From Methylophaga marina (GTDB lineage Bacteria > Pseudomonadota > Gammaproteobacteria > Nitrosococcales > Methylophagaceae): a stretch of 64,000 nt of DNA. Shown piece by piece: positions 1 through 13,239 of the stretch (position 1 is the stretch's first letter; each line of letters opens with the position of its first letter). The position numbers and the translations under genes were made by a program. The DNA lies in contig NZ_AP027741.1 of the NCBI RefSeq assembly GCF_030296755.1, positions 992,001 through 1,056,000 on the forward strand, in the 5' to 3' direction. The notes under the pieces are model-generated. The model saw only the letters and a program-made list of their open reading frames with translations, made no database searches and was not told the origin of the DNA.

Positions 1-1055
1 ATTTCTACACCTGATGGTAATTCACATGCGCCTGTTACGTCTGTTGTACGGAAGTAGAACTGTGGACGGTAACCATTAAAGAATGGTGTGTGACGACCAC
101 CTTCGTCTTTCGACAGTACATACACTTCCGCTTCAAAACGTGTGTGTGGCTTGATAGTGCCTGGGTGTGCCAGTACCTGACCACGGTCTACGTCTTCACG
201 TTTTGTACCACGTAACAAGACACCTACGTTGTCCCCTGCTTGACCTTGGTCTAACAGCTTGCGGAACATTTCAACACCTGTACAGGTGGTTTTTTGGGTA
301 TCTTTAATACCAACGATTTCTAATTCGTCACCTACTTTGACAATACCGCGCTCTACACGACCGGTAACAACTGTACCGCGACCTGAGATTGAGAATACGT
401 CTTCAATCGGCATCAGGAAGGCACCGTCAATGGCACGTTCTGGTTCTGGGAAGTAGGTATCCATCGCTTCGGCTAAACGGATGATTGATGGTGCACCAAT
501 CTCGCTTGTGTCGCCTTCCAAGGCTTTCAGTGCTGAACCAACAATGATAGGTGTGTCATCACCTGGGAAGTCGTAGCTGTCTAACAGTTCACGGACTTCC
601 ATTTCGACTAATTCAATCAGTTCTTCGTCATCCACCATGTCAGCTTTGTTTAAGTAGACAATGATGAAAGGTACACCAACCTGACGTGATAACAGGATGT
701 GTTCACGTGTTTGTGGCATAGGGCCGTCTGCTGCGTTAACAACTAGAATCGCGCCGTCCATTTGTGCCGCACCGGTGATCATGTTTTTAACATAGTCAGC
801 ATGGCCTGGGCAGTCTACGTGAGCGTAGTGACGATTTGCTGTTTCGTATTCGACGTGAGCTGTTGAGATAGTGATACCACGCTCTCTTTCTTCTGGTGCG
901 TTATCAATATCCGCGTAATCTTTGAATTCACCACCAGACATTTCACCCAACACTTTGGTGATCGCCGCTGTCAGCGTAGTTTTACCATGGTCAACGTGAC
1001 CAATAGTGCCCACGTTGACGTGGGGTTTTGTACGTTCAAATTTTGACTTGGACAT
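1..1055 (-). CDS. tuf: Elongation factor Tu, copy 1 (3' end cut by window edge)
   Basis: EF-Tu is the GTPase that delivers aminoacyl-tRNA to the ribosome. The start is ATG at 1055 ([10 protein letters not shown]), followed by the [10 protein letters not shown]-loop, the DCPGHADY switch II region and the NKAD guanine-specificity motif. About 350 of the usual 396 residues are inside the window; the C-terminal part lies beyond base 1. The gene sits directly downstream of fusA, as tufA does in the str operon. From base 1 to 1028 it appears identical to the second tuf copy (16383-17410). The two diverge only in the first codons and upstream, which suggests gene conversion. Confidence 0.97.
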   Translation of the reverse strand, partial: MSKSKFERTKPHVNVGTIGHVDHGKTTLTAAITKVLGEMSGGEFKDYADIDNAPEERERGITISTAHVEYETANRHYAHVDCPGHADYVKNMITGAAQMDGAILVVNAADGPMPQTREHILLSRQVGVPFIIVYLNKADMVDDEELIELVEMEVRELLDSYDFPGDDTPIIVGSALKALEGDTSEIGAPSIIRLAEAMDTYFPEPERAIDGAFLMPIEDVFSISGRGTVVTGRVERGIVKVGDELEIVGIKDTQKTTCTGVEMFRKLLDQGQAGDNVGVLLRGTKREDVDRGQVLAHPGTIKPHTRFEAEVYVLSKDEGGRHTPFFNGYRPQFYFRTTDVTGACELPSGVE

Positions 1056-1080
1056 TCTCGTCTACCTCGTTTAACTTACG

Positions 1081-3178
1081 TTATTTAGTTTTGTTAATGA
1101 TCGCTTCTGCAACATTGTTTGGTATTTCACTGTACTTGGCGAACTCCATAGAGTAGGTAGCTCGACCTTGTGTAGCAGAACGCAAATCAGTTGCGTAACC
1201 AAACATTTCTGCAAGAGGCACTTCAGCCTTAATAATTTTTCCACTAGGCGCATCGTCCATACCACTGACCATACCGCGACGGCGATTCAAATCACCCATC
1301 ACATCGCCCATATATTCTTCGGGTGTTACCACCTCAATATCCATTACAGGTTCTAGCAGAACCGGAGATGCTTCTAAAGCGCCATTCCGGAAAGCCATTG
1401 AGCCTGCAACTTTAAAAGCCATTTCGCTGGAATCGACATCATGATAGGAACCATCAAACAGGGTTACCTTGATATCTTCCACAGGGTAGCCGGCTATTAC
1501 ACCATTTTTCATCTGCTCTTGTATACCTTTATCTACAGATGAAATATATTCTTTTGGCACAGTGCCACCAACAACCGCATTTTCAAAGGCATAGCCAGCA
1601 CCTTGCTCTTGTGGTTCGATCTTGATCCACACGTGACCATATTGACCTTTACCACCACTTTGGCGCACAAATTTACCTTCTGCATCAACAGTTTTACGAA
1701 TTGTTTCACGATAGGCGACTTGTGGAGCACCGACATTAGCACTGACACTAAACTCACGTTTAAGACGGTCGATGATAATATCCAGATGAAGCTCACCCAT
1801 ACCTGCGATAATGGTCTGAGCTGACTCTTCATCGGTAGAAACTCTGAAAGAAGGATCTTCTTTAGCTAATTTGCCAAGAGCAATGCTCATTTTTTCTTGG
1901 TCAGCCTGAGTTTTTGGTTCAATAGCAACAGAAATGACAGGCTCAGGAAACTCCATTCTTTCCAGTGTGATTTTATGGTCTATATCACAAAGCGTTTCAC
2001 CTGTTATCGTATCTTTCAAACCGATTGCAGCAGCAATATCACCAGCGCGAACTTCTGATATCTCTTCTCGACTATTAGCATGCATTTGGACTAGGCGACC
2101 AATACGTTCTTTTTTTCCTTTCAAAGGATTAAAGACAGCATCACCAGATTTTAATACACCAGAATAGACACGGAAAAAAGTTAAGGTACCGACAAAAGAA
2201 TCTGTTGCTATTTTGAATGCAAGTGCGGCAAATGGGAGCGAGTCGTCAGCTTCACGAGTTTCGTATTTTTGATTGTCGACGTCGACCAAACCTTTAATGG
2301 CTGGTACGTCATTTGGTGCAGGCATATATTCGACCACAGCATCAAGAACAGCTTGAACACCTTTATTTTTGAACGCTGAACCACAAAACACAGGAACGAT
2401 TTCATTAGCAAGAGTTTGGTTACGGATGCCTTGCTTGATTTCATCAAGCGTTAATTCACCAGCTTCAAGATACTGGTTCATCAATTCTTCACTTGATTCC
2501 GCTGCTGACTCGACAAGAGCTTCATGATACTTCTGGCATTCAGCTGACATGTATTCTGGGACATCGCGTAACTCGTACGTGACGCCTAAGTCTTCCTCGT
2601 TCCAATAAATGGCTTTCATTTGAACAAGGTCAACCACACCTTCAAATTCGTCTTCGGCGCCAATAGGTAACTGCATCGCTACAGGCTTTGCACCAAGACG
2701 ATTCTTGATCTGGTCAATGACTCGAAGAAAATTAGCACCCTGGCGGTCCATTTTGTTAACGAACGCGAGACGAGGTACATGATATTTGTTAGCTTGACGC
2801 CAGACGGTTTCTGACTGAGGCTCTACCCCCTACAGCGCAAAATACGGCTACCGCGCCATCAAGAACACGAAGAGATCTCTCTACTTCAATCGTAAAGTCT
2901 ACGTGACCTGGGGTATCGATAATGTTGATTCGATGTTGCTCAAATTGTTGATCCATACCGGCCCAAAAACAGGTAGTAGCAGCTGAGGTAATGGTAATTC
3001 CACGCTCCTGTTCCTGTTCCATCCAGTCCATAACAGCAGCACCATTGTGAACTTCACCAATTTTATGCGAAATACCTGTATAGAACAGCACGCGCTCAGT
3101 TGTCGTGGTTTTACCCGCGTCAATATGAGCCATGATGCCTATATTTCGGTATCTGTTAATAGGTGTAGTTCGTGCCAC
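1081..3178 (-). CDS. fusA: Elongation factor G, frameshifted in this sequence
   Basis: EF-G is the translocation GTPase of the ribosome. The N-terminal part ([22 protein letters not shown]-loop, DTPGHVDF) is read from 3178 to about 2830. The rest is in another frame and ends at 1081. The break is at a G run on the coding strand (C run 2826-2830): the family sequence [13 protein letters not shown] becomes [10 protein letters not shown] and then a stop. Two more G residues would restore the frame and give 699 residues, the normal EF-G length. All later domains look intact. The gene lies between rpsG and tuf as in the classical str operon. A sequencing undercall is the likeliest cause because the gene is essential. 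Confidence 0.95.
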
Positions 3179-3254
3179 TATTAGCTACTCTTAAATCAAC
3201 AATGTTAAAGAACAAATCGTCACCAGAACAAAGCTGGTGACGAGCAAATATTTT

Positions 3255-3724
3255 TTAGAAGCGGAAGTGCGAAAATGCCTTGTTTGCTTCTGCCATACGG
3301 TGTGTATCTTCTTTTTCTTAACTGCAGTGCCTTTGTTTTCATAAGCATCTGCAATCTCACCAGCCAAGCGCATACCCATTGATTTTTCGCCACGTTTACG
3401 TGATGCTTCAACCAACCAACGCATCGCAAGAGCCACGCGGCGTTCTGGGCGAACTTCGACCGGAACCTGATAAGTTGCACCACCAACACGGCGAGATTTT
3501 ACTTCGACCATTGGACTGATGTTTTCGATGGCTTTTTGGAAAACTTCCAGACCATTTGCAGATTTACTTTCAGCAACTGAATCCAGTGCGCCATATGTAA
3601 TTTTTTCTGCAACTGACTTTTTACCATCTTTCATGATGACGTTAATAAACTTGGCTAAACCGATGTTTTGAAACTTCGGATCAGGCAGTACTTCACGTTT
3701 AGCAACAACCCTTCTTCTTGGCAT
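3255..3724 (-). CDS. rpsG: 30S ribosomal protein S7, 3' end frameshifted in this sequence
   Basis: S7 binds the 3' major domain of 16S rRNA and nucleates assembly of the small-subunit head. The sequence begins [18 protein letters not shown] and is normal up to KGTAVKKK. There one A is missing from the A run of the coding strand (T run 3312-3316), so the literal reading frame runs on to 3191 with an unrelated tail. Adding one A restores the usual S7 ending ([13 protein letters not shown]) with a stop at 3255-3257 and a length of 156 residues, the expected value. The coordinates given use this corrected stop. The gene lies between rpsL and fusA. Confidence 0.95.
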
Positions 3725-3769
3725 TTGTCTTTCCTAATACTTTATACGTTTAACGCTTAAGTTTTGTAC

Positions 3770-4144
3770 TTAGCCCTTCGGACGCTTAGCGCCGTACTTA
3801 GAGCGGCCTTGGCGACGAGCAGACACACCTGAGGTATCTAAGGCGCCACGAACTGTGTGATAACGAACACCAGGTAAATCTTTAACACGACCACCACGGA
3901 TAAGAACAACACTATGTTCTTGCAGGTTATGGCCTTCACCACCGATGTAAGACGTCACTTCAAAACCGTTTGTCAAACGAACACGAGCAACTTTACGCAT
4001 CGCTGAGTTAGGTTTTTTTGGTGTAGTTGTATAAACACGAGTACATACACCACGGCGTTGCGGACATGCTTGCAAAGCCGGTACATTATTCTTTTTCTTT
4101 TGTTTCAATCTTGGCTTACGAACCAACTGATTAATTGTTGCCAT
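3770..4144 (-). CDS. rpsL: 30S ribosomal protein S12
   Basis: S12 is part of the decoding centre of the 30S subunit. The 124-residue product has the usual length and the conserved block [18 protein letters not shown]. The lysine at the classical streptomycin-resistance site in that block is present, as is the second one in [14 protein letters not shown], so this looks like a streptomycin-sensitive allele. It is the first gene of the str operon (rpsL-rpsG-fusA-tuf). A terminator separates it from rpoC, so its own promoter should lie within about 4145-4212. Confidence 0.98.
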   Translation of the reverse strand: MATINQLVRKPRLKQKKKNNVPALQACPQRRGVCTRVYTTTPKKPNSAMRKVARVRLTNGFEVTSYIGGEGHNLQEHSVVLIRGGRVKDLPGVRYHTVRGALDTSGVSARRQGRSKYGAKRPKG

Positions 4145-4213
4145 TAGTACAACCTTAACAAATATCTATCGATGGTATCCTGCGATACTATTATTCTCGC
4201 ATTACCATTCATT

Positions 4214-4243
4214 AAAAAGCGGGCACCCATCGAAGAGTGCCCG
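4214..4243 (-). terminator. Intrinsic terminator after rpoC
   Basis: On the minus strand a perfect 7-bp stem (CGGGCAC / GTGCCCG, 4237-4243 with 4220-4226) is followed by C and a run of five T. It lies about 50 bases downstream of the rpoC stop and upstream of rpsL. It should end or reduce transcription of the rplKAJL-rpoBC unit before the str operon. Confidence 0.8.
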
Positions 4244-4291
4244 ACAAAGAAGACGAATTCTATAACGTATGACTAATTACGTCAATACTTA

Positions 4292-7200
4292 TTATGAAAC
4301 CTCTTTGATTTCTTCGTCTTTATCTTCTGAAGTCAGCGCAGTCTTTGTCACCGGTGACTCACCTAATGCCTCCTGACGACGACGTTGACGTTCCTTGTGG
4401 TACGCCAAGCCAGTACCTGCAGGAATCAGACGACCGACTATAACGTTTTCTTTCAGGCCACGTAAGTTATCACTCTTACCTGTGACAGCAGCATCTGTCA
4501 GAACGCGCGTTGTTTCTTGGAACGAAGCCGCAGAAATAAAGGACTCCGTTGCCAGTGACGCTTTAGTAATACCCAGTAATAAAGGTGTGAACGTACATTC
4601 TACTTTTTCTTTAGCACGCAACTCATCGTTCGCATCTAAAGCGCGGTCATATTCAACCTGCTCACCTTTCAAGAATTTACTATCACCGACAGAATCGATT
4701 TCTACTTTGCGTAACATTTGACGCACAATCACTTCAATGTGCTTGTCGTTAATTTTTACACCCTGTAATCGATAGACTTCTTGTACTTCACTTACCATGT
4801 AGTTAGCTAAAGCGAGAACACCTTTAAGACGCAAGATATCATGCGGATCTTCAGGTCCATCAACTAACATTTCACCCTTCTCAATGTGCTCACCTTCAAA
4901 TACTGAAACGTGACGCCATTTCGGAATAAGCTCTTCATATGGCTCACCCTCTTTTGGTGTGATAATCAGTCGTTGCTTACCTTTCGTTTCTTTACCGAAG
5001 CTAACTGTACCGGTGATTTCAGCCATCAATGCAGGGTCTTTAGGCTTACGCGCTTCAAATAAATCGGCAACACGTGGTAGACCACCAGTGATGTCACGAG
5101 TCTTACTACTTTCTTGAGGGATGCGCGCTACGATATCACCGATTTCAACTTCTTGGCCGTCGCTTACACGAACAATCGCACCACCAGGAAGGAAGTACAT
5201 CGCTGGTATATCAGTACCAGGAATAAACACATCACTACCATTCGCATCTGTCAGGCGAACCATTGGACGCATGTCTTTTGCTGAACTACTACGCTGCTTT
5301 GGCTCACGAACAATAAGGCTTGTCAAACCAGTCACTTCGTCTACTGTTTTATCAACTGTAACACCTTCAACTAAATCACTTAGTTGAACGATACCAGCAA
5401 CTTCCGTTACGACCGGATGAGTGTGTGGATCCCAGTTTGCTACAACTTGACCAGCATCAACAGCATCGTTATCCGCCACCGTCATTTCAGCACCGTAAGG
5501 AATCTTATAACGTTCGCGCTCCCTACCGTTCTCATCAATTAAGTGTAACTCACCTGAACGAGATACGGCGATGAACTTACCCGCACTATTCTGTACATAT
5601 TTGATGTTGTGATAACGGATATTACCTTTATATTTCAAGGCAACTGAATTATCTGCAGCCGTTCTCGATGCCGCACCACCGATGTGGAACGTACGCATTG
5701 TTAACTGTGTGCCAGGCTCGCCGATGGACTGTGCAGCAATAACACCCACTGCTTCACCAACGTTAATTTTATGACCACGGCCCAAGTCACGTCCGTAACA
5801 AGCTGCGCAAACACCATAGCGAGATTCACAGGTAATCGCACTACGTACCAAGACTTCGTCAATACCTTCACTTTCGAGTTTATTTACAGCCGCCTCATCA
5901 ATCATTTCACCAGCTGAAAGTACAATACGCTCGCCATCAGATGATTTCAGATCTTGTGCAACGACACGACCAAGCACACGTTCACCAAGAGGTTCAACAA
6001 CATCACCACCTTCAATGATAGGTGACATGTTTAAGCCTAATGTTGTGCCACAATCTTCTTCGACTACAACCAAGTCTTGAGAAACATCGACCAAGCGACG
6101 TGTCAGGTAACCTGAGTTAGCTGTTTTCAATGCCGTATCGGCCAAACCTTTACGAGCACCATGAGTCGAAATAAAGTACTGTAAAACGTCCAGACCTTCA
6201 CGGAAGTTTGCCGTGATCGGTGTCTCGATGATCGAACCATCTGGTTTAGCCATCAGTCCGCGCATACCAGCAAGCTGACGAATCTGAGCAGCAGAACCAC
6301 GAGCACCAGAATCCGCCATCATATAGATAGAGTTCATCGATACTTGCTCAACAGCATTCCCTTCAGCATCCGTTACTGTATCCTTACCAATACCATCCAT
6401 CATTGCTTTCGCAACTTGGTCATTTGTACGCGACCAGATATCGATAATTTTGTTATAACGTTCGCCATCAGTGACCAGACCAGACGCGTATTGTGAAGCG
6501 ATTTCTTCCACTTCTGCTTCTGCTTTTGCCAATATGGTTGCTTTCTCAACTGGAATCACCATATCGTCAGCACCAACTGATGCGCCAGATTGTGTGGCTT
6601 GTGTAAAGCCTAGATACATTAGCTGGTCAGCAAAGATAACGGTATCTTTCAGACCGAGGCGACGGTAGCTAGTGTTGATTAAATCACCTATCGCTTTCTT
6701 CGTCATGGCACGGTCGACGACTGAGAATGGCAGTCCTTTTGGCACAATGCTAAATAAAATGGCACGGCCTACTGTTGTTTCTACACGAATGCGACGTGTT
6801 TGCTCAGGTTCTGGCAAAGTAATATCAGTTTCTTCTAAACGAACTGTTACTTTCGCATGCAGCGAAACAACTCTGTTATCGTAAGCACGACGCAGTTCTG
6901 AAAGGTCCGCAAAGACACTGCCTTCACCTTTTTCATTCACACGGTCACGAGTCATGTAGTAAAGACCAAGGACCACGTCTTGTGATGGGATAATAACGGG
7001 TTCACCATTTGCTGGTGACAAGATGTTATTAGTTGCCATCATTAAAGAGCGTGCTTCTAACTGTGCTTCTAATGATAAAGGTACGTGTACCGCCATTTGG
7101 TCACCGTCAAAGTCAGCATTGAATGCGCTACAGACGAGTGGGTGCAATTGAATAGCTTTACCTTCAATGAGTAGTGGTTCAAAAGCTTGAATACCTAATC

Positions 7201-8491
7201 TATGCAGAGTTGGTGCACGGTTAAGCATAACTGGATGCTCACGAATAACGTCTTCCAGAATATCCCAAACTTCAGGTCCTTCACGCTCAACCATTTTTTT
7301 GGCAGCTTTGATAGTTGTCGCCAATCCTGCACGCTCTAATTTGCCGTAGATAAATGGTTTAAATAGTTCTAAAGCCATTTTTTTAGGCAGGCCACACTGG
7401 TGTAACTTCAGGTATGGACCAACCACAATAACTGAACGACCAGAGTAATCGACACGTTTACCTAACAGGTTTTGACGGAAACGACCTTGCTTACCTTTAA
7501 TCATGTCTGCCAAAGATTTCAATGGCATACGGTTTGTACCAGTAATTGCACGACCACGACGACCATTATCTAATAATGCGTCTACTGACTCTTGCAGCAT
7601 ACGTTTTTCATTACGGACAATGATATCTGGTGCATTCAGATCTAATAAGCGTTTAAGACGGTTATTACGGTTGATAACACGACGATAGAGATCATTGAGA
7701 TCAGATGTCGCGAAACGACCACCATCAAGAGGTACTAAAGGACGAAGATCTGGTGGGAGTACAGGCAGTACTTCCATTACCATCCATTCTGGCTTATTGC
7801 CAGACTCATGGAAAGCTTCCATTAACTTCAGGCGTTTGCTCAGCTTTTTGATTTTCGTTTCTGAGTTTGTACCATCGATTTCTTCGCGGATTGTTTCAAT
7901 TTCTTTGACGACATTGATGTTACGAAGTAACTGTTGAACAGCTTCAGCACCCATACGAGCGTCAAATTCATCACCGTATTCTTCAACGGCCTGCAAGAAC
8001 GTTTCGTCAGACAGCAACTGGCCCTTCTCCAAAGGAGTCATGCCTGGATCAACAACGATAAATGCTTCAAAGTAAAGCACGCGTTCGATATCACGTAGTG
8101 TCATATCCAGAAATAATGAAATACGTGATGGTAGCGATTTCAGGAACCAGATATGTGCTACTGGGCTTGCTAATTCAATGTGACCCATACGTTCACGACG
8201 TACTTTAGCTACAGTGACTTCAACACCACATTTTTCACAGATCACACCACGGTGTTTTAAACGCTTATATTTACCACATAAGCATTCGTAATCTTTTACT
8301 GGACCAAAGATTTTGCAGCAGAACAAGCCTTCACGTTCTGGTTTAAAAGTACGATAGTTGATGGTTTCAGGTTTTTTGACTTCACCGAACGACCATGACC
8401 TCACCATTTTTGGTGAGGCAAGGCCGATGCGAATGGCGTCAAATTCTTCTGGCTGAGTTTGTTGCTTTAACAAATTAAGCAAGTCTTTCAT
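4292..8491 (-). CDS. rpoC: RNA polymerase subunit beta-prime
   Basis: This is the largest subunit of RNA polymerase and carries the catalytic magnesium site. The 1399-residue length matches gammaproteobacterial RpoC (about 1400). Visible motifs are the N-terminal zinc ribbon ([20 protein letters not shown], near residue 70), the catalytic NADFDGDQM loop, and the second zinc site with [16 protein letters not shown]. The C-terminus is acidic and lysine-rich. It follows rpoB with a 63-base gap and is presumably cotranscribed with it. Confidence 0.98.
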   Translation of the reverse strand: MKDLLNLLKQQTQPEEFDAIRIGLASPKMVRSWSFGEVKKPETINYRTFKPEREGLFCCKIFGPVKDYECLCGKYKRLKHRGVICEKCGVEVTVAKVRRERMGHIELASPVAHIWFLKSLPSRISLFLDMTLRDIERVLYFEAFIVVDPGMTPLEKGQLLSDETFLQAVEEYGDEFDARMGAEAVQQLLRNINVVKEIETIREEIDGTNSETKIKKLSKRLKLMEAFHESGNKPEWMVMEVLPVLPPDLRPLVPLDGGRFATSDLNDLYRRVINRNNRLKRLLDLNAPDIIVRNEKRMLQESVDALLDNGRRGRAITGTNRMPLKSLADMIKGKQGRFRQNLLGKRVDYSGRSVIVVGPYLKLHQCGLPKKMALELFKPFIYGKLERAGLATTIKAAKKMVEREGPEVWDILEDVIREHPVMLNRAPTLHRLGIQAFEPLLIEGKAIQLHPLVCSAFNADFDGDQMAVHVPLSLEAQLEARSLMMATNNILSPANGEPVIIPSQDVVLGLYYMTRDRVNEKGEGSVFADLSELRRAYDNRVVSLHAKVTVRLEETDITLPEPEQTRRIRVETTVGRAILFSIVPKGLPFSVVDRAMTKKAIGDLINTSYRRLGLKDTVIFADQLMYLGFTQATQSGASVGADDMVIPVEKATILAKAEAEVEEIASQYASGLVTDGERYNKIIDIWSRTNDQVAKAMMDGIGKDTVTDAEGNAVEQVSMNSIYMMADSGARGSAAQIRQLAGMRGLMAKPDGSIIETPITANFREGLDVLQYFISTHGARKGLADTALKTANSGYLTRRLVDVSQDLVVVEEDCGTTLGLNMSPIIEGGDVVEPLGERVLGRVVAQDLKSSDGERIVLSAGEMIDEAAVNKLESEGIDEVLVRSAITCESRYGVCAACYGRDLGRGHKINVGEAVGVIAAQSIGEPGTQLTMRTFHIGGAASRTAADNSVALKYKGNIRYHNIKYVQNSAGKFIAVSRSGELHLIDENGRERERYKIPYGAEMTVADNDAVDAGQVVANWDPHTHPVVTEVAGIVQLSDLVEGVTVDKTVDEVTGLTSLIVREPKQRSSSAKDMRPMVRLTDANGSDVFIPGTDIPAMYFLPGGAIVRVSDGQEVEIGDIVARIPQESSKTRDITGGLPRVADLFEARKPKDPALMAEITGTVSFGKETKGKQRLIITPKEGEPYEELIPKWRHVSVFEGEHIEKGEMLVDGPEDPHDILRLKGVLALANYMVSEVQEVYRLQGVKINDKHIEVIVRQMLRKVEIDSVGDSKFLKGEQVEYDRALDANDELRAKEKVECTFTPLLLGITKASLATESFISAASFQETTRVLTDAAVTGKSDNLRGLKENVIVGRLIPAGTGLAYHKERQRRRQEALGESPVTKTALTSEDKDEEIKEVS

Positions 8492-8554
8492 CTTTCATTC
8501 TCCGCTGCCGTTAAACGGCTAATATCTTGATTATCTGTAACAACCCGGTATGAC

Positions 8555-11500
8555 TTATTCATCGACCAAATCGACATCAATACCAAGTGAGCGAATCTCA
8601 CGGGTTAATACTTTGAATGATTCAGGCATACCTGCATCCATTCGATAATCACCATCAACGATGTTTTTATAAATCTTAGTACGACCGTTCACATCATCTG
8701 ACTTCACAGTTAACATTTCTTGCAATGTGTATGCTGCACCATATGCTTGCAGTGCCCACACCTCCATCTCACCGAAACGCTGACCACCAAACTGCGCTTT
8801 ACCACCCAGAGGTTGTTGTGTAACCAAGCTGTATGGACCAGTAGAACGTGCATGCATTTTATCGTCAACCAAGTGATTCAGTTTCAGCATGTGCATATAA
8901 CCAATAGTGACTGGACGGTGGAAGAAATCACCAGTTCTGCCATCAATCAATTTTGCTTGGCCGCTACGTGGTAGCCCAGCTAATTCAAGCATGTTTTTGA
9001 TTTCATCTTCGTCAGCACCATCGAATACTGGCGTTGCCATTGGCACACCACCTTGAAGGTTTTTAGCCAACTCGATAACTTCGTCATCTGATAATGAATC
9101 CAGATCTTCTTTCGTACCGCTAGTGTTATAGACCTTATCCAAAAAGCCACGCAGATCAGCAATAGACTTCTGTTGTTCCAACATTTCTTGAATGCGGTAG
9201 CCTAAGCCACGCGCAGCCCAACCAAGATGAACTTCCAGAATCTGACCGATATTCATACGTGAAGGTACACCCAATGGGTTCAGTACGATATCAACCGGAC
9301 GACCATCTTCGGTATATGGCATATCTTCCACAGGAACGATATTTGAAATAACACCTTTGTTACCATGACGACCCGCCATTTTATCACCAGGCTGAATACG
9401 ACGTTTCACAGCCAGGAAGACTTTAACCATGCGTTGCACGCCAGGAGCAAGGTCATGACCTGAAGTCAGTTTTTCTTTCTTCAGCTCAAACGCTTCTTCC
9501 ATTTCCAGACGATACTGTTTCAGGTGGGCATTCGCCTGTTCAAGTTGTGTATTGAGTTCTTCTGACTCCATACGAAGATCAAACCATTTAGCATGCTCTA
9601 AACCAGCTAGATAGTCTTTAGTCAGTTTAGTACCGGCTTTCAGGTTTGGACCACCTTCAGCAACTTTGCCTACTAAAGCACGTTCCAGACGTTCAAACAC
9701 GTCTTCAACCATAATACGGTTCTGATCTTTTAAGTCAGCCCAAACTTTCTCAAGTTCCGCTTTCTCAATTTCACGTGTACGTTCGTCTTTTTCCACACCA
9801 TCGCGTGTAAAGACTTGGACATCAATAACTGTACCGTAGGTACCAGATGGAACCCGTAATGATGAATCTTTAACATCCGCCGCTTTTTCACCAAAAATGG
9901 CTCTTAGCAGTTTTTCTTCTGGTGTTAACTGTGTTTCACCTTTCGGAGTCACTTTACCAACAAGAATATCACCAGGTTTAACTTCAGCGCCCACATAGAC
10001 AATACCGGACTCATCCAATTTAGCCAGTGCACTTTCACTGACGTTAGGAATATCACTAGTCACTTCTTCTGTGCCGAGCTTGGTATCACGGGCTAAACAG
10101 TTCAGTTCCTGAATGTGGATAGTGGTGAAACGATCTTCTTCGACCACACGCTCGGAGACAAGAATCGAATCCTCGAAGTTGTAACCATTCCAAGGCATGA
10201 AGGCAACCAGAATGTTTTGGCCTAATGCTAATTCACCTTTATCTGTCGATGGACCATCAGCAAGTACGTCACCTGCACCAACCACATCACCTGGTTTAAC
10301 GATTGGACGCTGATTGATACATGTACTTTGGTTAGAACGAGCGTATTTGATCAGGTTATAAATATCGACACCAGATTCAGAACCTTCAGTTTCTGCATCA
10401 TTAACGCGGATAACGATACGGCTGGCATCAACAGAATCGACCACACCGCCACGTTTGGCTGTAACCATAACGCCAGAATCTTGTGCTACAACACGTTCGA
10501 TACCTGTACCAACTAAAGGTTTATCAGCACGTAATGTAGGCACGGCTTGACGCTGCATGTTCGAGCCCATCAAGGCACGGTTAGCATCGTCATGTTCGAG
10601 GAATGGAATCAATGATGCTGCTACCGATACCACCTGACGAGGTGAAACGTCCATCAACTGCACTTGTTCAGATGGTGTCAGTGATGATTCGTTACGATAA
10701 CGACAATGAACCATGTTCTCTGCAATAGAGTTATCATCATTCAGTGCAATTGTTGCCTGAGCAATTTTATACTCACCCTCATCGATAGCAGACAGATAGA
10801 CAATTTCATCTGTCGCTTTACCATCGATGACTTTACGATATGGTGTTTCGATAAAGCCATATTCGTTGGTACGAGCATAAGTCGCCAGCGAGTTGATCAA
10901 CCCGATGTTTGGACCTTCAGGTGTTTCGATTGGACACACACGACCGTAGTGCGTTGGATGTACGTCACGCACTTCGAAGCCTGCACGTTCACGAGTCAGG
11001 CCACCTGGGCCTAACGCAGAAACACGACGTTTATGTGTAACTTCTGATAATGGATTGTTCTGGTCCATGAACTGTGAAAGCTGACTTGAACCAAAGAACT
11101 CTTTAATTGCAGCAGCTACAGGTTTTGCATTGATCAGCTGTTGTGGCATTAAGCCTTCTGATTCAGCGATGCTCAAACGTTCACGTACAGCACGTTCAAC
11201 ACGGACCAAACCAACACGGAACTGGTTTTCAGCCATTTCACCAACACTACGTACACGACGGTTGCCTAAGTGATCGATATCATCGACAACACCATTACCG
11301 TTACGGATAGCGATTAGTTCTTTCAGGACATCCAGGATATCTTCTTTAGATAAAGTCCCTTCACCTTCCATTTCTTCACGACCCAGGCGACGGTTGAATT
11401 TCATTCTACCGACGCTAGATAAATCGTAACGATCTAATGTAAAGAATAGGCTAGTGAATAAGTTTTCAGCAGCATCTTCAGTTGGTGGTTCACCTGGGCG

Positions 11501-12631
11501 CATCATGCGATAGATTTCTACTTTTGCCTCTAATGGGCTATGTGTTTCATCTAAACGCATTGTGTCAGACATGAACGGACCATCATCCAGATCATTAGCA
11601 TAGATGGTTTCAATTTCATTGATATCGAAACGAGCAAATGCTTCTAACAGATCTTCGGTGATTTCATCATTAGCAGAAGCCAGTAATTCACCCGTTTCTG
11701 GGTCAATCATGTCTTTGGCGATGACTTTGCCGACAAGATAAGTTGATGGAACGGTCAGCGAACTAATACCTGACTTTTCCATACGACGGATGTGACGGCC
11801 AGTGATTTGGCGTTCAGCCTCAACAATGACTTCACCATCATTATCAACGATTTCAAACGGTACTGATTGGCCACGTAAACGTTGTGGCTCTAGCTTCATT
11901 TCGAAGTTATCACCTTTGCGGACAAAGCTATCTGTACTGAAGAAAATCTCAAGGATTTCTTGGTTGTTATAACCCAATGCTCTCAGTAGAACAGTTGCAG
12001 GGAGTTTACGACGACGATCAATACGAACAAATACTGAATCTTTTGGATCAAATTCAAAATCTAGCCATGAACCACGGTAAGGGATCACGCGTGCGTTGAA
12101 TAAGATTTTACCGGAAGAGTGAGTTTTACCGCGGTCACTGTCGAAGAACACACCAGGTGAACGGTGTAGTTGCGACACGATGACACGCTCAGTTCCGTTA
12201 ATGACAAAGTTACCTTTTTCAGTCATTAACGGGATTTCTCCCATATATACTTCCTGCTCTTTAATGTCTTTGACGACTTTTGACTTTGCAGGGGCATCTT
12301 TGTCATAGATGACAAGACGCATTTTAACTCTTAAAGGTGCGGCATAGGTTACACCGCGCAGTTGACATTCTTTAACGTCAAATGATGGAGTGCCTAAACG
12401 ATAGCTGACATACTGTAGCTCTGCCATGCCTGTATGGCTCTTGATAGGGAACACAGATTCAAATGCGGCATGTAAGCCTTTTGCTCCGCGCTCATCTGCA
12501 ACGACGCCCATCTGCAGGAAATCCTGATAGGAATTCACCTGGGTAGCTAGAAGGTTTGGAACTTTCAAGACACTTGGACGCTTGCCAAAATCTTTACGAA
12601 TCCGTTTTTTCTCGGTAAACGTATAGGCCAT
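8555..12631 (-). CDS. rpoB: RNA polymerase subunit beta
   Basis: This subunit forms the other half of the RNA polymerase active-site cleft. The product is 1358 residues, slightly longer than the 1342 of Escherichia coli. The rifampicin-binding region [20 protein letters not shown] is present with the aspartate, histidine and serine positions in their sensitive form. The C-terminus ([15 protein letters not shown]) is typical. It lies downstream of rplL behind an attenuator-like hairpin. Confidence 0.98.
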   Translation of the reverse strand: MAYTFTEKKRIRKDFGKRPSVLKVPNLLATQVNSYQDFLQMGVVADERGAKGLHAAFESVFPIKSHTGMAELQYVSYRLGTPSFDVKECQLRGVTYAAPLRVKMRLVIYDKDAPAKSKVVKDIKEQEVYMGEIPLMTEKGNFVINGTERVIVSQLHRSPGVFFDSDRGKTHSSGKILFNARVIPYRGSWLDFEFDPKDSVFVRIDRRRKLPATVLLRALGYNNQEILEIFFSTDSFVRKGDNFEMKLEPQRLRGQSVPFEIVDNDGEVIVEAERQITGRHIRRMEKSGISSLTVPSTYLVGKVIAKDMIDPETGELLASANDEITEDLLEAFARFDINEIETIYANDLDDGPFMSDTMRLDETHSPLEAKVEIYRMMRPGEPPTEDAAENLFTSLFFTLDRYDLSSVGRMKFNRRLGREEMEGEGTLSKEDILDVLKELIAIRNGNGVVDDIDHLGNRRVRSVGEMAENQFRVGLVRVERAVRERLSIAESEGLMPQQLINAKPVAAAIKEFFGSSQLSQFMDQNNPLSEVTHKRRVSALGPGGLTRERAGFEVRDVHPTHYGRVCPIETPEGPNIGLINSLATYARTNEYGFIETPYRKVIDGKATDEIVYLSAIDEGEYKIAQATIALNDDNSIAENMVHCRYRNESSLTPSEQVQLMDVSPRQVVSVAASLIPFLEHDDANRALMGSNMQRQAVPTLRADKPLVGTGIERVVAQDSGVMVTAKRGGVVDSVDASRIVIRVNDAETEGSESGVDIYNLIKYARSNQSTCINQRPIVKPGDVVGAGDVLADGPSTDKGELALGQNILVAFMPWNGYNFEDSILVSERVVEEDRFTTIHIQELNCLARDTKLGTEEVTSDIPNVSESALAKLDESGIVYVGAEVKPGDILVGKVTPKGETQLTPEEKLLRAIFGEKAADVKDSSLRVPSGTYGTVIDVQVFTRDGVEKDERTREIEKAELEKVWADLKDQNRIMVEDVFERLERALVGKVAEGGPNLKAGTKLTKDYLAGLEHAKWFDLRMESEELNTQLEQANAHLKQYRLEMEEAFELKKEKLTSGHDLAPGVQRMVKVFLAVKRRIQPGDKMAGRHGNKGVISNIVPVEDMPYTEDGRPVDIVLNPLGVPSRMNIGQILEVHLGWAARGLGYRIQEMLEQQKSIADLRGFLDKVYNTSGTKEDLDSLSDDEVIELAKNLQGGVPMATPVFDGADEDEIKNMLELAGLPRSGQAKLIDGRTGDFFHRPVTIGYMHMLKLNHLVDDKMHARSTGPYSLVTQQPLGGKAQFGGQRFGEMEVWALQAYGAAYTLQEMLTVKSDDVNGRTKIYKNIVDGDYRMDAGMPESFKVLTREIRSLGIDVDLVDE

Positions 12632-12726
12632 TTATTACACCTCGAAGAACGTCCTGAGTTCACTTTTGTGGACTTCAGGAAAGATTGTTTTCTTAATGGT
12701 CAGTAATATGCACTGACCAGCAACGG

Positions 12727-12755
12727 AAAAAGGCCGGTGACCAAAGTCACCAGCC
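12727..12755 (-). terminator. Attenuator-like hairpin between rplL and rpoB
   Basis: On the minus strand GGCTGGTGAC (12746-12755) pairs with GTCACCGGCC (12732-12741) around a four-base loop, and a run of T follows. The position is that of the partial terminator which, in Escherichia coli, lowers rpoBC transcription relative to rplJL. The same role is inferred here; read-through must be substantial because no other rpoB promoter is obvious. Confidence 0.75.
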
Positions 12756-12803
12756 ATTTTCTTTTTCGTAATAGTCATTTGACCATCACGATGTGTGTGA
12801 TGC

Positions 12804-13181
12804 TTACTTAAGTTCAGCAGCTGCACCAGCTTCAGTAAGTTGTTTAACAACGTCTTCAGCTTCAGCTTTTTCAACACCTTCTTTAACTGTAGCAGGTACG
12901 CCTTCAACCATGTCTTTAGCTTCTTTCAAGCCAAGACCAGTGATGCCACGAATTACTTTGATGACAGAAACTTTATTGTCACCGAAGCTTGTCATAACAA
13001 CGTCAAACTCAGTTTGTTCAGCGGCAGCAGCAGCGCCACCTTCAGCAGGAGCAGCGGCAGCAGCTACAGGAGCAGCAGCAGTTACACCAAATTTTTCTTC
13101 CATTGCTTCGATCAGATCAACGATCTCAACAACAGTCATATTGGAAATCGCTTCCAAAATATCGTCTTTAGATACAGCCAT
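12804..13181 (-). CDS. rplL: 50S ribosomal protein L7/L12
   Basis: L7/L12 forms the flexible stalk that recruits and activates the translational GTPases. The 125-residue product has an N-terminal dimerisation helix ([20 protein letters not shown]), a hinge rich in alanine and glycine (about residues 38-55), and a C-terminal globular domain containing [20 protein letters not shown]. It is cotranscribed with rplJ, which lies just upstream. Confidence 0.98.
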   Translation of the reverse strand: MAVSKDDILEAISNMTVVEIVDLIEAMEEKFGVTAAAPVAAAAAPAEGGAAAAAEQTEFDVVMTSFGDNKVSVIKVIRGITGLGLKEAKDMVEGVPATVKEGVEKAEAEDVVKQLTEAGAAAELK

Positions 13182-13239
13182 GATAATTTTCCTATTTCAA
13201 GCTTACAGAATTTATTTACTTGCTCAACCCAGTAAAGGA

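Noticed and set aside
2789-3178. fusA and rpsG as genuine pseudogenes or programmed frameshifts
   Set aside because: Both are essential single genes here, the breaks are in homopolymers, three other genes share the pattern, and restoring missing run bases gives exact family lengths.
4174-4189. Small palindrome (GTATC-CTGC-GATAC) in the rpsL leader
   Set aside because: The stem is only five base pairs and AT-rich; no known leader motif matches.
12635-12907. 90-codon frame overlapping the rplL end
   Set aside because: It is an out-of-frame shadow of rplL and the intergenic hairpin, with no family resemblance.
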